In this document: piece after piece, positions 17,766-31,447 of the stretch | How positions within the stretch are numbered: the first letter of the stretch is position 1 | How the letters are laid out: every line of letters begins with the position of its first letter | Assembly (NCBI RefSeq): GCF_001183605.1 | Contig: NZ_LFXJ01000005.1 | Span: forward strand, 1,054,001 to 1,118,000 | Length of the DNA: 64,000 nt | Direction: 5' to 3' | Origin: Lysinibacillus xylanilyticus | Lineage (GTDB): Bacteria > Bacillota > Bacilli > Bacillales_A > Planococcaceae | The notes under the pieces: generated by a model | Told to the model about the DNA's origin: nothing | The model's database searches: none | The model's input: only the letters and a program-made list of their open reading frames with translations | Translations under genes and position numbers: made by a program

Positions 17766-19313
17766 TTACACATTCGATTGATTCCTTTTTTTCGAATTAA
17801 TATATTTATGACCCCTGACAGTATTTTTTTGACTAATTAAGCGTGGTCGAGTCAATAAAGCTCTACGAGGGAACAACACTAGTGCGTCTTTTTGATCTTG
17901 TAGAATCAATGGGCCGAATGGACTTAAATATGGAACACCGAAAGACCGTATGCTGCATAAGTGTAGGACGATAATCATAAGGCCAAACATTAAACCAAAC
18001 AATCCAAGTATTGAAGCTAAAATCATTAATGGGAAACGAAGAGCACGAACGGTATTCGATAAGCCATAAGCAGGGAACAGGAAGCTACAAATGGCTGTTA
18101 ATGCCACAATAATAACCATTACGGCTGATACAACTCCAGCCTCTACGGCAGCTTGACCGATCACTAATGTTCCAACAATGGATACTGCTGGTCCAATGGT
18201 TCTTGGCATTCGAAGACCTGCTTCTCGTAACACCTCGAATGCAACCTCCATAATGAGTGCCTCGACTATGGCAGGGAAGGGGACTCCTTCTCGTTGAGAT
18301 GCAACACTTATAAGCATAGGAGTTGGTAGCATTTCTTGATGGAAAGTGGTGATAGCTACATAAAGCGATGGTGCCACCAAAGCTAGACTAATTCCGAAAA
18401 ACCTCAATAGGCGTACAAGAGTACTAATCATCCAATGCTGATAATAATCTTCAGCAGATTGTAAAAAGGATGTAAATAGAGCTGGCACAACTAGGACAAA
18501 CGGTGAACCGTCCACTAGAATTGCAATTTTTCCGTCTAATATTTCACCAGCAATAACATCCGGTCGTTCAGAATTATAAACTGTAGGGAATATCGTGTGT
18601 TTAGAGTCTTGAATAAAATCTTCAATGTAGCCGCTTTCTAAAATACCATCAATATTAATACGATCTAATCGGGAAAGAACCTCTGCTACTATTTTGTCAT
18701 TCGCAATGTCATTTAAATACATAACAGCAACATCTGTTTTTGTTACTTCACCGACAATACGGGACTTGATCCAGAGATTCGGACTTTTAATTTTCCGACG
18801 GATCAGAGCCGTATTCGTGCGCAATGTTTCCGTAAAGGCTTCCCTTGGACCTCTAATAACCGACTCTGTTGAAGGTTCCATAATAGCCCTATCTTTTGCA
18901 CCTTTTGTGCTTGTCACGATACCAGTTGAAGATTCATCTAATAAAATGACCGTATCACCATTCAAAATCGAATTGTACAGAGTTGAAAAATTGAAAATAT
19001 CATTAACATCGCCGACTGTTAAACAAGAATCTCTTAAATAGGGAATAATCTTGTCTGTTTCTGTCTCATGACTTGCCTCAATTTCAAGCATTAGTTTATC
19101 AATTACAGATTCAGAAATGCTTATCTTATCGGTTAAGCCATCTACATAAATAATCGCGAAAGCATATTTTTCAGCTTTTCCAACGGTAATTTCTCGTATG
19201 ATAAGGTCATCACTATTCCCGAGTGCGTTTTTAATTATCTTCAAATTTTGAGAAAGAGAACTATACAGTTCGTCGTGGTTTTGGGAGGTATCAGTAATTT
19301 TAGAAATAGACAT
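17766..19313 (-). CDS. gerA: GerA-family spore germination protein (A subunit)
   Basis: This 515-residue protein has a large N-terminal hydrophilic domain (about 1-270) followed by four to five transmembrane helices, with GPREAFTETLRTNTALIRRK and PTPMLISVASQREGVPFPA typical of GerAA-type subunits. It forms the receptor complex with GerB and GerC in the spore inner membrane. The ATG at 19313 is preferred over 19319 because GAGGAGG is 7 bases upstream of the former and too close to the latter. It is the first gene of the operon. Sporulation control by SigG is expected from the family; I see only a weak CATTCTA -10-like element upstream. Confidence 0.93.
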   Translation of the reverse strand: MSISKITDTSQNHDELYSSLSQNLKIIKNALGNSDDLIIREITVGKAEKYAFAIIYVDGLTDKISISESVIDKLMLEIEASHETETDKIIPYLRDSCLTVGDVNDIFNFSTLYNSILNGDTVILLDESSTGIVTSTKGAKDRAIMEPSTESVIRGPREAFTETLRTNTALIRRKIKSPNLWIKSRIVGEVTKTDVAVMYLNDIANDKIVAEVLSRLDRINIDGILESGYIEDFIQDSKHTIFPTVYNSERPDVIAGEILDGKIAILVDGSPFVLVVPALFTSFLQSAEDYYQHWMISTLVRLLRFFGISLALVAPSLYVAITTFHQEMLPTPMLISVASQREGVPFPAIVEALIMEVAFEVLREAGLRMPRTIGPAVSIVGTLVIGQAAVEAGVVSAVMVIIVALTAICSFLFPAYGLSNTVRALRFPLMILASILGLFGLMFGLMIIVLHLCSIRSFGVPYLSPFGPLILQDQKDALVLFPRRALLTRPRLISQKNTVRGHKYINSKKRNQSNV

Positions 19314-19426
19314 TTTCATTCCTCCTCAAGATTTACATAACTATAGAATGTACAATTTTGAGAGAAGATAAACCAAGGTTGGAATTGAATTCAATTAACT
19401 TCTTTCAGCGGGTGGGTTTCCAAACA

Positions 19427-19535
19427 ACCGCCGAAAGAAGTTAAAGCCTCCGGCGGATGTCACGGAATCGGAAAGGAGTTCTTTGTGCAAGCACAAAGCC
19501 GATTCTGGACACAATTATGCCGAGGCATAATTGAT
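19427..19535 (+). repeat. 109-bp dispersed repeat, copy A
   Basis: Matches the reverse complement of 28342-28450 at about 104 of 109 positions. It contains two perfect hairpins: CTTTGTGC-AA-GCACAAAG and CAATTATGCC-GA-GGCATAATTG. A third arm at 19398-19412 pairs with 19428-19442 (AACTTCTTTC stem), so this copy may extend to 19398. It lies between the yneR terminator and gerA. Confidence 0.9.
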
Positions 19536-19542
19536 AAAAAAA

Positions 19543-19580
19543 ACAGTGTTCCCTTCGTATAAACGAAAGGAAACACTGCT
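19543..19580 (-). terminator. yneR terminator
   Basis: CAGTGTT...CCTTCGT pairs with ACGAAAGG..AACACTG, followed on the minus strand by a run of T residues. Confidence 0.8.
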
Positions 19581-19871
19581 TTATTTTTTATACTCATATT
19601 TTAATTCGTCATTTGTAGCATCCACATCTACATATAAACTATGATCATTGAAAAACCATAAATCTTTTTCATCTATATAGTAGGTAACATCGTCAATAAC
19701 TGTCTTTACACCAATGTTGATTGGTTCTTCCCGTGTCATACCAAGAGAAAAGCCTTCGTGAAAAGGATTGGAACCACCGTATCTTGCATAAAAACGAATA
19801 GTATCTCCGGATTCTACTTCCATCTCATTTATAAACCATTGTAGGGCTTCATCTGTTAGTACGATATTCAT
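19581..19871 (-). CDS. yneR: HesB/IscA-like protein YneR
   Basis: This 96-residue protein has the HesB/YadR/YfhF-type fold (MNIVLTDEALQWFINEM start, then RFYARYGG). It contains no cysteine at all, so it cannot bind an Fe-S cluster the way IscA does. In Bacillus subtilis the homologous yneR lies next to plsY (yneS) and parE-parC, which is exactly the order here. The gap to plsY is 19 bases, suggesting one transcript. The function is unknown. Confidence 0.85.
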   Translation of the reverse strand: MNIVLTDEALQWFINEMEVESGDTIRFYARYGGSNPFHEGFSLGMTREEPINIGVKTVIDDVTYYIDEKDLWFFNDHSLYVDVDATNDELKYEYKK

Positions 19872-19890
19872 TAGAATGCTCCTTTCTTTG

Positions 19891-20493
19891 TTACAGCCAT
19901 TTTACCTTTGGTTCGGTACCGTTTTTAATGCGTGCAATATTTGCGCGGTGACGGTATATGATAAAGGTAAATAAACAAGCTACTAAAATGCCTAACGCGA
20001 AGTCGCCTGTAACAAAATAATAAACGATTGAATAAATAAGTGCTACTAAAGCGGCAATCATGGAAGTTAAACTTACAATCTTCGTTATTTTTAATGTTAC
20101 AATAAAAGCAATAAATAGTAAGACAAATAGAGGCCATGAATATCCTAAGAGAACTCCTGCTGATGTTGCTACCGCTTTCCCTCCGCGGAAACCCGCAAAG
20201 ATCGGGAACATATGACCGATTACGGCTACTAGTCCAAGTATTAGCGAGTGGATAGAGACATCAGAGAATATAGGAAGAGCTACGAGTAAAACGGCTGCTG
20301 TACCTTTTAAGACATCCATAATCGTTACGACTATTCCTGCTTTTTTTCCTAAAATACGAAAAGTATTTGTCGCACCTAGATTACCACTTCCATGTTGACG
20401 AATATCAGTTTTATAAAAAATTTTGCCTATCCATAACCCAGAAGGGATCGAGCCGATTAGATAAGCACATAAAATAATAAGTCCATTTAGCAT
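19891..20493 (-). CDS. plsY: Acyl-phosphate:glycerol-3-phosphate acyltransferase
   Basis: PlsY transfers acyl groups from acyl-phosphate to glycerol-3-phosphate, the first acylation in phospholipid synthesis. The 200-residue integral membrane protein shows the family motifs GSGNLGATN and [10 protein letters not shown] plus five hydrophobic segments. The ATG at 20493 is chosen because AAAGGAGT lies just upstream; an ATG at 20514 would place that site inside the gene. It is divergent from parE across a 690-base spacer. Confidence 0.95.
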   Translation of the reverse strand: MLNGLIILCAYLIGSIPSGLWIGKIFYKTDIRQHGSGNLGATNTFRILGKKAGIVVTIMDVLKGTAAVLLVALPIFSDVSIHSLILGLVAVIGHMFPIFAGFRGGKAVATSAGVLLGYSWPLFVLLFIAFIVTLKITKIVSLTSMIAALVALIYSIVYYFVTGDFALGILVACLFTFIIYRHRANIARIKNGTEPKVKWL

Positions 20494-20716
20494 ATTTGGA
20501 CTCCTTTCATTCATTGATTATTACTTGGTACTAATAATATGTATTAATAATTCTACACTTTTTCTCTATAATCTACAATGTCATGAAGGAGATTTCTTAG
20601 TGTATCTTGAATTCATTACAAAAGATAACTATTTTACAAGGATTTTTAGATGTATTTGAATGTAGGTTAGTCTTTTTGACATGATTCATGTAGTCAGCAT
20701 GAAAGCTCTTTCTAAA

Positions 20717-20744
20717 AATATAGGTAAAATGGCAATTTTGTCAA
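20717..20744 (-). promoter_or_regulatory. SigA-type promoter reading toward plsY
   Basis: On the minus strand TTGACA and TATATT are separated by 16 bases, about 220 bases upstream of plsY. Confidence 0.5.
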
Positions 20745-25590
<4,846 letters not shown>

Positions 25591-25597
25591 CATTAAT

Positions 25598-25629
25598 AGC
25601 CCATGCTCCTTTGAGAGCTGGGCTTTTTT
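25598..25629 (+). terminator. parC terminator
   Basis: AGCCCATGCTC pairs imperfectly with GAGCTGGGCT around CTTTGA, followed by a T-run. Confidence 0.8.
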
Positions 25630-25665
25630 CAGTTATATGGAAACCGATGAGCTTGTGCTAGTCTA

Positions 25666-25697
25666 ACATTACAATCTAAGAAGGGGGATTGTAATGT
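25666..25697. repeat. Perfect 11-bp inverted repeat
   Basis: ACATTACAATC and GATTGTAATGT are separated by 10 bases, in the space between parC and the convergent MFS gene. No T-run follows, so it is not an obvious terminator. Confidence 0.5.
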
Positions 25698-25797
25698 GAC
25701 GCTTACCCGAACTTAAAAAATAACAATGAAGTCGTTTGAAAATCCAAGTTTTATTACATAATATCGACCGATTTCCGAAATAAGTGGAAAAACAACC

Positions 25798-27087
25798 TTA
25801 AGAAGAAACAGGTACTTTTCTTTCATTCCGTTCACTAACTTTAGCATATAGCGTTTTTGTTATTATGTAGTACAAAAATGTACCAGTTAATCCGAGAATA
25901 AGGAGTAGTCCGCTCATATATATGGGGCGCATCCACTCTCCAATAATGATTAATAACGAAGATATAATCATAGCTCCGTAGATAGTCAAGCTATTAAAAG
26001 CCATATAGGTGCTACGAGCGTTTGATGGGGCAAGTTCTCCTATCATCGCCTGTTTAATAGGGATATACATCAGTTCACCAATTGTTCCAATAAACATGGC
26101 AATAAAAAGAAACAACACGCTATTTGAAGAAGCAAAAACACTAAAACATATAGAGAAGATCAACATTCCTGTAACAAGAGTCCAGCGCTCACTGCATTTT
26201 TTAAATAAGAATAATACAACACTTGATAAGAGAACTACAAGAATAGTATTCTCTGTTCGGAGAAAACCAAGCATTTTTGTGCCGTCTACGATGAAATCTA
26301 TGCCAAACAATGAAGCCGACTGCTGGGGTATATCTTTTTCAAGACGAATCCCAATATAGTTGGATAAAGACTGTTCCAAGGTGAAAATCAAGATTGCTCC
26401 TAAAATATAAAACATGAACAGCTTATCTTTAAATACGGTTGAATAGGTTTGAAACATCTCTACTAGTGAAAATTCTTTCTTATGAGTAGAAGAAGTCTTA
26501 GGTGAAGGTTCTGGTAAGTAGGTTTCTGTGATAAAGAATATGGTCATGAATACAGATAGCAAAGAAATTAGTGAAATCCCAATAAATAGCTCAAATAAGT
26601 AGTTTTTAAAAAGAAATGCGCCAATGATTCCTCCAATTGCAGTTGATAAATTCCCCAACCAGTAGCTAATTGTAAATACGAGCTTTCTCGATTCGGAATT
26701 AGTAACATCAATAATCATAGCTTGTGCGGCTGGCTGAAACATTCCTCCACAAAACATATTGATGATGAAAAATGCTGCAGAAATATAAGGAAGGTTAAAC
26801 CAAGGTGAATTACAAAGTGCTATAAACAGATACGAAAGCAATATACCAATTTCAGCATAAATCATTATTTTTTTTCGCCCAATTTTATCTGAAATATGCC
26901 CTCCGATAAATCCTCCAATGACCCCGCTAATCACAATTATTATAAGAATAATACCCGTTTTAGTAGCTCCGATGTTTTGAGTAAAATAAATTGCCAGAAA
27001 AGGTATAACAGCCATGGAAATAAGACTGCCTAAAAATTGCATGGCTAGGCGAAGTTTGATGTTAGGATGGATATCTCTCAATTTCAT
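25798..27087 (-). CDS. MFS transporter (drug:H+ antiporter-like)
   Basis: This 429-residue, 12-helix major facilitator has the inter-helix 2-3 motif GGHISDKIGRKK and an early MQFLGSLISMAVIPFLAIYF helix typical of DHA1 multidrug exporters. The ATG at 27087 has a GAGGAG site at good spacing; an upstream GTG at 27096 is less likely. A TetR regulator lies immediately upstream on the same strand, so this pump is its probable target. The substrate is unknown. Confidence 0.88.
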   Translation of the reverse strand: MKLRDIHPNIKLRLAMQFLGSLISMAVIPFLAIYFTQNIGATKTGIILIIIVISGVIGGFIGGHISDKIGRKKIMIYAEIGILLSYLFIALCNSPWFNLPYISAAFFIINMFCGGMFQPAAQAMIIDVTNSESRKLVFTISYWLGNLSTAIGGIIGAFLFKNYLFELFIGISLISLLSVFMTIFFITETYLPEPSPKTSSTHKKEFSLVEMFQTYSTVFKDKLFMFYILGAILIFTLEQSLSNYIGIRLEKDIPQQSASLFGIDFIVDGTKMLGFLRTENTILVVLLSSVVLFLFKKCSERWTLVTGMLIFSICFSVFASSNSVLFLFIAMFIGTIGELMYIPIKQAMIGELAPSNARSTYMAFNSLTIYGAMIISSLLIIIGEWMRPIYMSGLLLILGLTGTFLYYIITKTLYAKVSERNERKVPVSS

Positions 27088-27162
27088 ATAAATCACTCCT
27101 CGTATAATAAGTAAGCGCTTTTCCGATAAAGGAAGAGGTGGTCTTATTGACTCTTTTTATGT

Positions 27163-27206
27163 TTTCCTGTTTGAGTCCTGCATAGCTAGGGGAGTCAAAC
27201 AGGAAA
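27163..27206. promoter_or_regulatory. Long hairpin between tetR and the MFS gene
   Basis: A 16-base arm (TTTCCTGTTTGAGTCC) pairs with 27191-27206 with one mismatch around a 12-base loop. Neither side ends in a T-run, so it looks more like an operator or RNA processing structure than a terminator. Confidence 0.4.
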
Positions 27207-27309
27207 TCATCCAAACTATTTTTCATGTGGAACAAAATATTGTCTACAGATTCCGCCCTGTTATTTGAGTTTCCTAATATTATAGGTACGGGTGAAGGAT
27301 AGAGAATGT

Positions 27310-27918
27310 TTATAAATTAGAAATAGGTCCAAATAATCTTAGAGCTTGTTTCGTAATATCCTTCCAAATCAAGTTTGTATATTCATCAATAAACGTTAAA
27401 CGCATTCCGTTTAAGATGGATAAGTATGACGCAGCAATTAATAAAGGTGACTCTTCATAAAAGTATCCAAGCCTTTGACCCGCTTCGATAACCGGATAAA
27501 TACAGTCTATAAATAAGTTTACAAAAGCATCTAGTTCTTTAAAAAGCTTTGGAAATCGTTCAGGTCTTGCAAGAACCTGTTGAATTAATCGTAGGTATTC
27601 ACTTCTCGTTGCAAAAAGTTGCACATGACAATCTATCATTTCTTTAATTATTTCAAGAGGCTCACCTTTAAAGCGTTCTTCTATTTCAATAAAATATGGT
27701 TTGATTTCCTCCAAGGGCTCCAATATTGCCGCTTCATAAAGTTCTTCTTTTGAATTAAAATACGTAAATACGGTGCCAAAGCTAACTCCTGCTTCCTTAG
27801 CAATTTCGGCCACTTTTGTCTCTGCAAATCCATTTTCACTATATAATTTAATTGCGGCATTTAAAATTGTAGATCTTTTTCTTTTCTTTTTTTCATCATT
27901 AGTAAGTATCGAATTCAT
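27310..27918 (-). CDS. TetR/AcrR-family transcriptional repressor
   Basis: This 202-residue protein has an N-terminal TetR helix-turn-helix (KRSTILNAAIKLYSENGFAETKVAEIAKEAGVSFGTVFTYF, about 12-55) and a divergent ligand domain. A perfect 18-bp palindrome lies 24 bases upstream, directly downstream of a strong promoter, so autoregulation is likely. The MFS pump downstream is the probable second target. A GGAGTATT-type site precedes the ATG. Confidence 0.92.
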   Translation of the reverse strand: MNSILTNDEKKKRKRSTILNAAIKLYSENGFAETKVAEIAKEAGVSFGTVFTYFNSKEELYEAAILEPLEEIKPYFIEIEERFKGEPLEIIKEMIDCHVQLFATRSEYLRLIQQVLARPERFPKLFKELDAFVNLFIDCIYPVIEAGQRLGYFYEESPLLIAASYLSILNGMRLTFIDEYTNLIWKDITKQALRLFGPISNL

Positions 27919-27941
27919 TTTAATACTCCTTTCATAATAAA

Positions 27942-27989
27942 TGATTGATTAATCAATCAAATTTTATTGTAGTTTGTTTCCATTGTCAA
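27942..27989 (-). promoter_or_regulatory. tetR promoter with overlapping TetR operator
   Basis: On the minus strand TTGACA (27989-27984) and TAAAAT (27966-27961) have 17-base spacing. The palindrome TGATTGATT-AATCAATCA occupies 27959-27942, covering the predicted start of transcription. This is a classic repressor arrangement. Confidence 0.75.
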
Positions 27990-28059
27990 TATAATAAAGG
28001 ATTTTTTTCTATATTTACAGTTAGTTAAATTATTTATGGTGCTTTCAGTAAATCGAGCC

Positions 28060-28089
28060 TTGTCATTTCCGGATAGATATGGGTATAAT
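28060..28089 (+). promoter_or_regulatory. Promoter of the thiamine leader
   Basis: TTGTCA and TATAAT with 18-base spacing; transcription would start near 28096, about 20 bases before the TPP aptamer. Confidence 0.6.
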
Positions 28090-28116
28090 AATCACGAAAA
28101 GTTCATATGGAAAGAA

Positions 28117-28207
28117 TGTAGGGGGGCTGGTGTTGCCAGCTGAGATAGTGTCCGATAGACGCTGACCCTTTGAACCTGATTTGGCTCGTACCAGCGTAGG
28201 GAACATC
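28117..28207 (+). ncRNA. TPP (THI-box) riboswitch
   Basis: The thi-box core is clear: GGGGGGCTGG, GCTGAGAT, the variable arm, then ACCCTTTGAACCTGATTTGG and CGTACCAGCGTAGGGA. This class senses thiamine pyrophosphate. A terminator follows at 28242-28273 and a thiamine-precursor uptake operon begins at 28663. The 390-base gap between terminator and first gene is unusual and is filled by a dispersed repeat. Confidence 0.95.
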
Positions 28208-28241
28208 TATTCAAAAAGTAAAATTTTTTGATATTGATTGT

Positions 28242-28273
28242 AAAACGTCTGGGAGGAATCCTGGGCGTTTTTT
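28242..28273 (+). terminator. THI-box expression-platform terminator
   Basis: AAAACGTCTGG pairs with CTGGGCGTTTT (G-U pairs included) and runs into T residues. Confidence 0.8.
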
Positions 28274-28341
28274 ATGTTTTCAGACTTTTGTTGCATGCAC
28301 AGAACTTGAGTGTAAACAGACCGTGAATACGCTTTCTTCTG

Positions 28342-28450
28342 ATCAATTATGCCTCGGCATAATTGCGTCCGGAATCGGCTTTGTGCTTGCACAAAGCACT
28401 CCTTTCCGATTCCGTGACATCCGCCGGAGGCTTTAACTTCTTTCAGCGGG
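28342..28450 (-). repeat. 109-bp dispersed repeat, copy B (inverted)
   Basis: Inverted copy of 19427-19535 with about five mismatches in 109 bases, retaining both internal perfect hairpins. It sits in the thiamine mRNA leader, after the riboswitch terminator and before the first coding gene. Confidence 0.9.
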
Positions 28451-28539
28451 TATATGTACAAACGATGGAAAGTAGCTTAAATCAGCATTTATATCATTAC
28501 CTATAGAGATGGTAGACTTCTGTACTATCGCTAAGCTTT

Positions 28540-28580
28540 TGGTACAAAAGACATTTGTAGCTAATGTTTCACTTTCGCTA
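28540..28580 (+). repeat. Diverged copy of the GCGAAAGC-type repeat
   Basis: ACATTTGTAGCTAATG..TTTCGC resembles the reverse complement of units in 3735-3900. It is too diverged to align over more than about 40 bases. Confidence 0.4.
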
Positions 28581-28662
28581 CTAAGACATTCTCTGAAAGA
28601 AGGTAAACACATTCATCATTCATTCATGAACACTTTCACATTACTTACTTGGAGGATTCAGC

Positions 28663-29658
28663 ATGAGAAAATGGTTATTCATCCTAATGGCTGCACTTTT
28701 AACTTTAGTGGGCTGTAGCGAAAAAGAGGTTAAAAAGGATGCAAAGGGATTAACGAAAGTGTCAGTCGTTCTTGATTGGACACCGAACACAAATCATACA
28801 GGTTTATATGTAGCGAAAAAACTTGGCTACTTTAAGGAACAGGGCTTAGATGTCGATATTTTATTACCTGGCGAAACGGGAGCTGATCAGCTTGTGGCGT
28901 CTGGCAAGGCTCAGTTTGGAGTAAGTTATCAGGAAGGGATTACACAGGCACGTGTGCAGGATGTACCTTTAGTATCGATCGCAGCGATTATTCAACATAA
29001 TACTTCTGGCTTCGCATCCACTGCATCAAAAGGCATTACGTCACCAAAGGATTTTGAAGGTAAAACATACGGTGGCTGGGGTGCACCACTTGAAAAGGCT
29101 GTACTACAATCACTAATGCAAACAAAAAATGCAGATATTAATAAGTTAGATATTGTCAATGCGGGAGATTTAGATTTCTTCACAATGATGAAAAAAGATA
29201 TTGATTTTGCGTGGATTTATTATGCATGGACAGGTATTGAAGCAGAATTGCGTGGCGAAAAACTAAACATGCTATATTTAACAGATTATAGTGATCAGTT
29301 AGATTATTACACACCTGTACTTGCTACAAATGAAAAAATGATTAAGGATGATCCTGAGACGGTAAAAGCATTTGTCGCTGCTGCAGCAAAGGGCTATGAA
29401 TACGCGATAAATCATCCAAAAGAAGCGGCTGATATTTTACTAGAAGCGGTACCTGATTTAGATAAGAACCTTGTCCATAAAAGTCAGGAATGGCTAGCAG
29501 ATAAGTATCAAGACGACGCTGCACAATGGGGCGAGCAAAAGCTATCTGTTTGGGAAAACTACGCGAAATGGATGACAGACAACAAAGTTTTAGAAGGCGA
29601 ATTTAACGCAAAACAAGCATTTACAAACGACTTTTTACCGAAAAAGGAGACGAAGTAG
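28663..29658 (+). CDS. thiY: Thiamine-pyrimidine precursor ABC transporter, substrate-binding lipoprotein
   Basis: This 331-residue protein has a lipoprotein signal with lipobox LVGC (Cys about 18) and an NMT1/ThiY-type binding domain starting VVLDWTPNTNHTGLYVAK. ThiY proteins bind formylaminopyrimidine or HMP-type precursors. It heads an operon with a thiamine-binding protein, permease, ATPase and a TatD-like hydrolase, all under the TPP riboswitch at 28117. GGAGGATT precedes the ATG. Confidence 0.92.
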   Translation: MRKWLFILMAALLTLVGCSEKEVKKDAKGLTKVSVVLDWTPNTNHTGLYVAKKLGYFKEQGLDVDILLPGETGADQLVASGKAQFGVSYQEGITQARVQDVPLVSIAAIIQHNTSGFASTASKGITSPKDFEGKTYGGWGAPLEKAVLQSLMQTKNADINKLDIVNAGDLDFFTMMKKDIDFAWIYYAWTGIEAELRGEKLNMLYLTDYSDQLDYYTPVLATNEKMIKDDPETVKAFVAAAAKGYEYAINHPKEAADILLEAVPDLDKNLVHKSQEWLADKYQDDAAQWGEQKLSVWENYAKWMTDNKVLEGEFNAKQAFTNDFLPKKETK

Positions 29659-29659
29659 T

Positions 29660-29950
29660 ATGGCAAACTCATTAATTAGTGTACAAATTATCCCGAAAAC
29701 TGAAAAATATGAAGATGTTATCCCATATGTCGATGCAGCGATTGCTGTTATAGACGCATCAGGGGTGAAATATGAAGTTCATCCGTTAGAAACGACAATG
29801 GAGGGTGAGCTATCGACTTTGCTACAAATCATTGAAAAAATGAATGATAAGATGATTGAGCTTGGCGCTATCAATGTCATTACGCAAGTGAAAATTTTAT
29901 ATCAGCCATCAGGTATTACAATGGATACGCTAACGGAGAAATACCAGTGA
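29660..29950 (+). CDS. Thiamine-binding (DUF77/YkoF-like) protein
   Basis: This 96-residue cytosolic protein (SLISVQIIPKTEKYEDVIPYVDAAIAVI) belongs to the MTH1187/YkoF-like family, whose members bind thiamine or HMP in a ferredoxin-like fold. It sits 1 base after thiY and overlaps the permease start. Its role is probably to buffer or sense the pyrimidine ligand. The assignment rests on family resemblance and operon context. Confidence 0.8.
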   Translation: MANSLISVQIIPKTEKYEDVIPYVDAAIAVIDASGVKYEVHPLETTMEGELSTLLQIIEKMNDKMIELGAINVITQVKILYQPSGITMDTLTEKYQ

Positions 29951-30720
29951 TGAAGCAAGCTGTTAAACAAGGAAGGACGATAATTTTTATCGCCTTCCTC
30001 TTATTCATATGGGAACTTATTGTCCGTTTTGCAGACGTGCCACATTGGCTATTGCCTACACCAAGTTCCATTTTGAAAGAAGGCTTTCAATCGTATGAGA
30101 CGTTTGTGCCACATGCTTTAGCGACTGTTCAATTAGCACTTCTAGGTCTTGCCATTGGAATATTGTGTGGGCTAACGGTTGCCGTGCTATTACATCGTTT
30201 TACATTTGTACGAGAGCTGTTTTATCCTATTCTCATTATGTCACAAAATGTCCCTGTGCTCGTCCTAGCACCGCTCTTAATCATTTGGTTTGGCTTTGGT
30301 TTATTGCCAAAGCTTATTATTATTTGTCTTGTGTGTTTTTTCCCGATTGTTATTTCGGCAATGGATGGCTTTCGTCAAACCTCACCTGAGCTGAAGCATT
30401 ATTTTGAAATGATTGGGGCAACGAAAGCACAAACCTTTTGGAAGCTTGAATGGCCCTATGCGTACCCGGCGATTTTTTCAGGCATTAAGATTGCGGCAAC
30501 TTATAGCGTTATGGGAGCTGTCATTGCGGAATGGTTGGGTGCGAAAAAGGGGATTGGTGTCTATATGACATTGGCACAATCTTCATTTCGAACAGATCGA
30601 GTGTTTGTAGCGATTTTTGCCATCGTATTTTTAAGTTTACTATTATTTAGTGCTATTCGATTATTAGAAAAACTTGTTGTTAAGGGGAGTGGACGCCATG
30701 CTAAGCATTCAAAACATTGA
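29950..30720 (+). CDS. thiX: ABC transporter permease for thiamine precursor
   Basis: This permease has about 256 residues and six helices; the EAA-type loop EMIGATKAQTFWKLEWPYAYPAI contacts the ATPase. It belongs to the SsuC/ThiX (BPD) group. The ATG at 29950 overlaps the stop of the preceding gene (GTGATG); a GTG at 29947 is also possible. It overlaps the ATPase gene by 23 bases, so coupling is tight. Confidence 0.9.
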   Translation: MKQAVKQGRTIIFIAFLLFIWELIVRFADVPHWLLPTPSSILKEGFQSYETFVPHALATVQLALLGLAIGILCGLTVAVLLHRFTFVRELFYPILIMSQNVPVLVLAPLLIIWFGFGLLPKLIIICLVCFFPIVISAMDGFRQTSPELKHYFEMIGATKAQTFWKLEWPYAYPAIFSGIKIAATYSVMGAVIAEWLGAKKGIGVYMTLAQSSFRTDRVFVAIFAIVFLSLLLFSAIRLLEKLVVKGSGRHAKHSKH

Positions 30721-31447
30721 TAAATCCTTTGATGCTCTTCCGGTTATTCGCAATTTATCTTTTGAGGTGAAGGACGGGGAATTTGTTGCGATTATCGGTC
30801 CGTCAGGTAGTGGAAAAAGTACACTCTTTCAATTAATTGGTGGCGTTACTTCTATTGATAAGGGCGCTATTTTATTAAACGATACAGATATCCAGCAAAA
30901 AAGAGGAACGATTGGCTATATGCCTCAGCAGCCCTGTTTACTACCGTGGCGTACGATATTAGAAAACGTCGCGATTGTCGAGGAGCTTCATCGAAAACCA
31001 AATGTTGAACTTGCCAAGGAATGGTTAGATAAAGTAGGGCTCGCAACGTTTGAACATGCGTATCCTAATGAGCTGTCGGGCGGTATGCAACAGCGGGTAT
31101 CGTTTATTCGCGCAATTGTCAGTAATAAGCCCATTTTATGTTTAGATGAACCGTTTTCTGCACTGGATGAGTTTACAAGGCTTGAAATGCAGGCGTGGCT
31201 ATTATCGATATGGGAGAAAGATCGAAAATCTATATTGTTCGTTACACATAGTATCGAGGAAGCTCTCTTTTTAGCGGATCGTATTATCGTACTCACGAAA
31301 CGACCAGCGACGGTTAAAAAGGAAATGATAGTACCTTTTGCAAGGCCACGACAAGAAGAAATTCGCCATTCCGCTACATTTACGGCTTTGAAGCAACAGT
31401 TGTTCACGTATTTAAAAGAAGAAAAGGATGAGGCGAATGTTGATTGA
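30698..31447 (+). CDS. thiZ: ABC transporter ATP-binding protein for thiamine precursor
   Basis: This 249-residue ABC ATPase has Walker A GPSGSGKST, the signature LSGGMQQRVSF, Walker B ILCLDEP and the H-loop VTHSIEEA, all intact. The ATG at 30698 has AAGGGGAG upstream and gives MLSIQNIDKSF, a typical start; the frame's TTG at 30674 would add unneeded residues. Its stop overlaps the hydrolase start. Confidence 0.92.
   Translation: MLSIQNIDKSFDALPVIRNLSFEVKDGEFVAIIGPSGSGKSTLFQLIGGVTSIDKGAILLNDTDIQQKRGTIGYMPQQPCLLPWRTILENVAIVEELHRKPNVELAKEWLDKVGLATFEHAYPNELSGGMQQRVSFIRAIVSNKPILCLDEPFSALDEFTRLEMQAWLLSIWEKDRKSILFVTHSIEEALFLADRIIVLTKRPATVKKEMIVPFARPRQEEIRHSATFTALKQQLFTYLKEEKDEANVD

Noticed and set aside
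27163-27206. Terminator for tetR
   Set aside because: The stem is long but neither strand shows a T-run after it; listed as a hairpin of unknown role instead.
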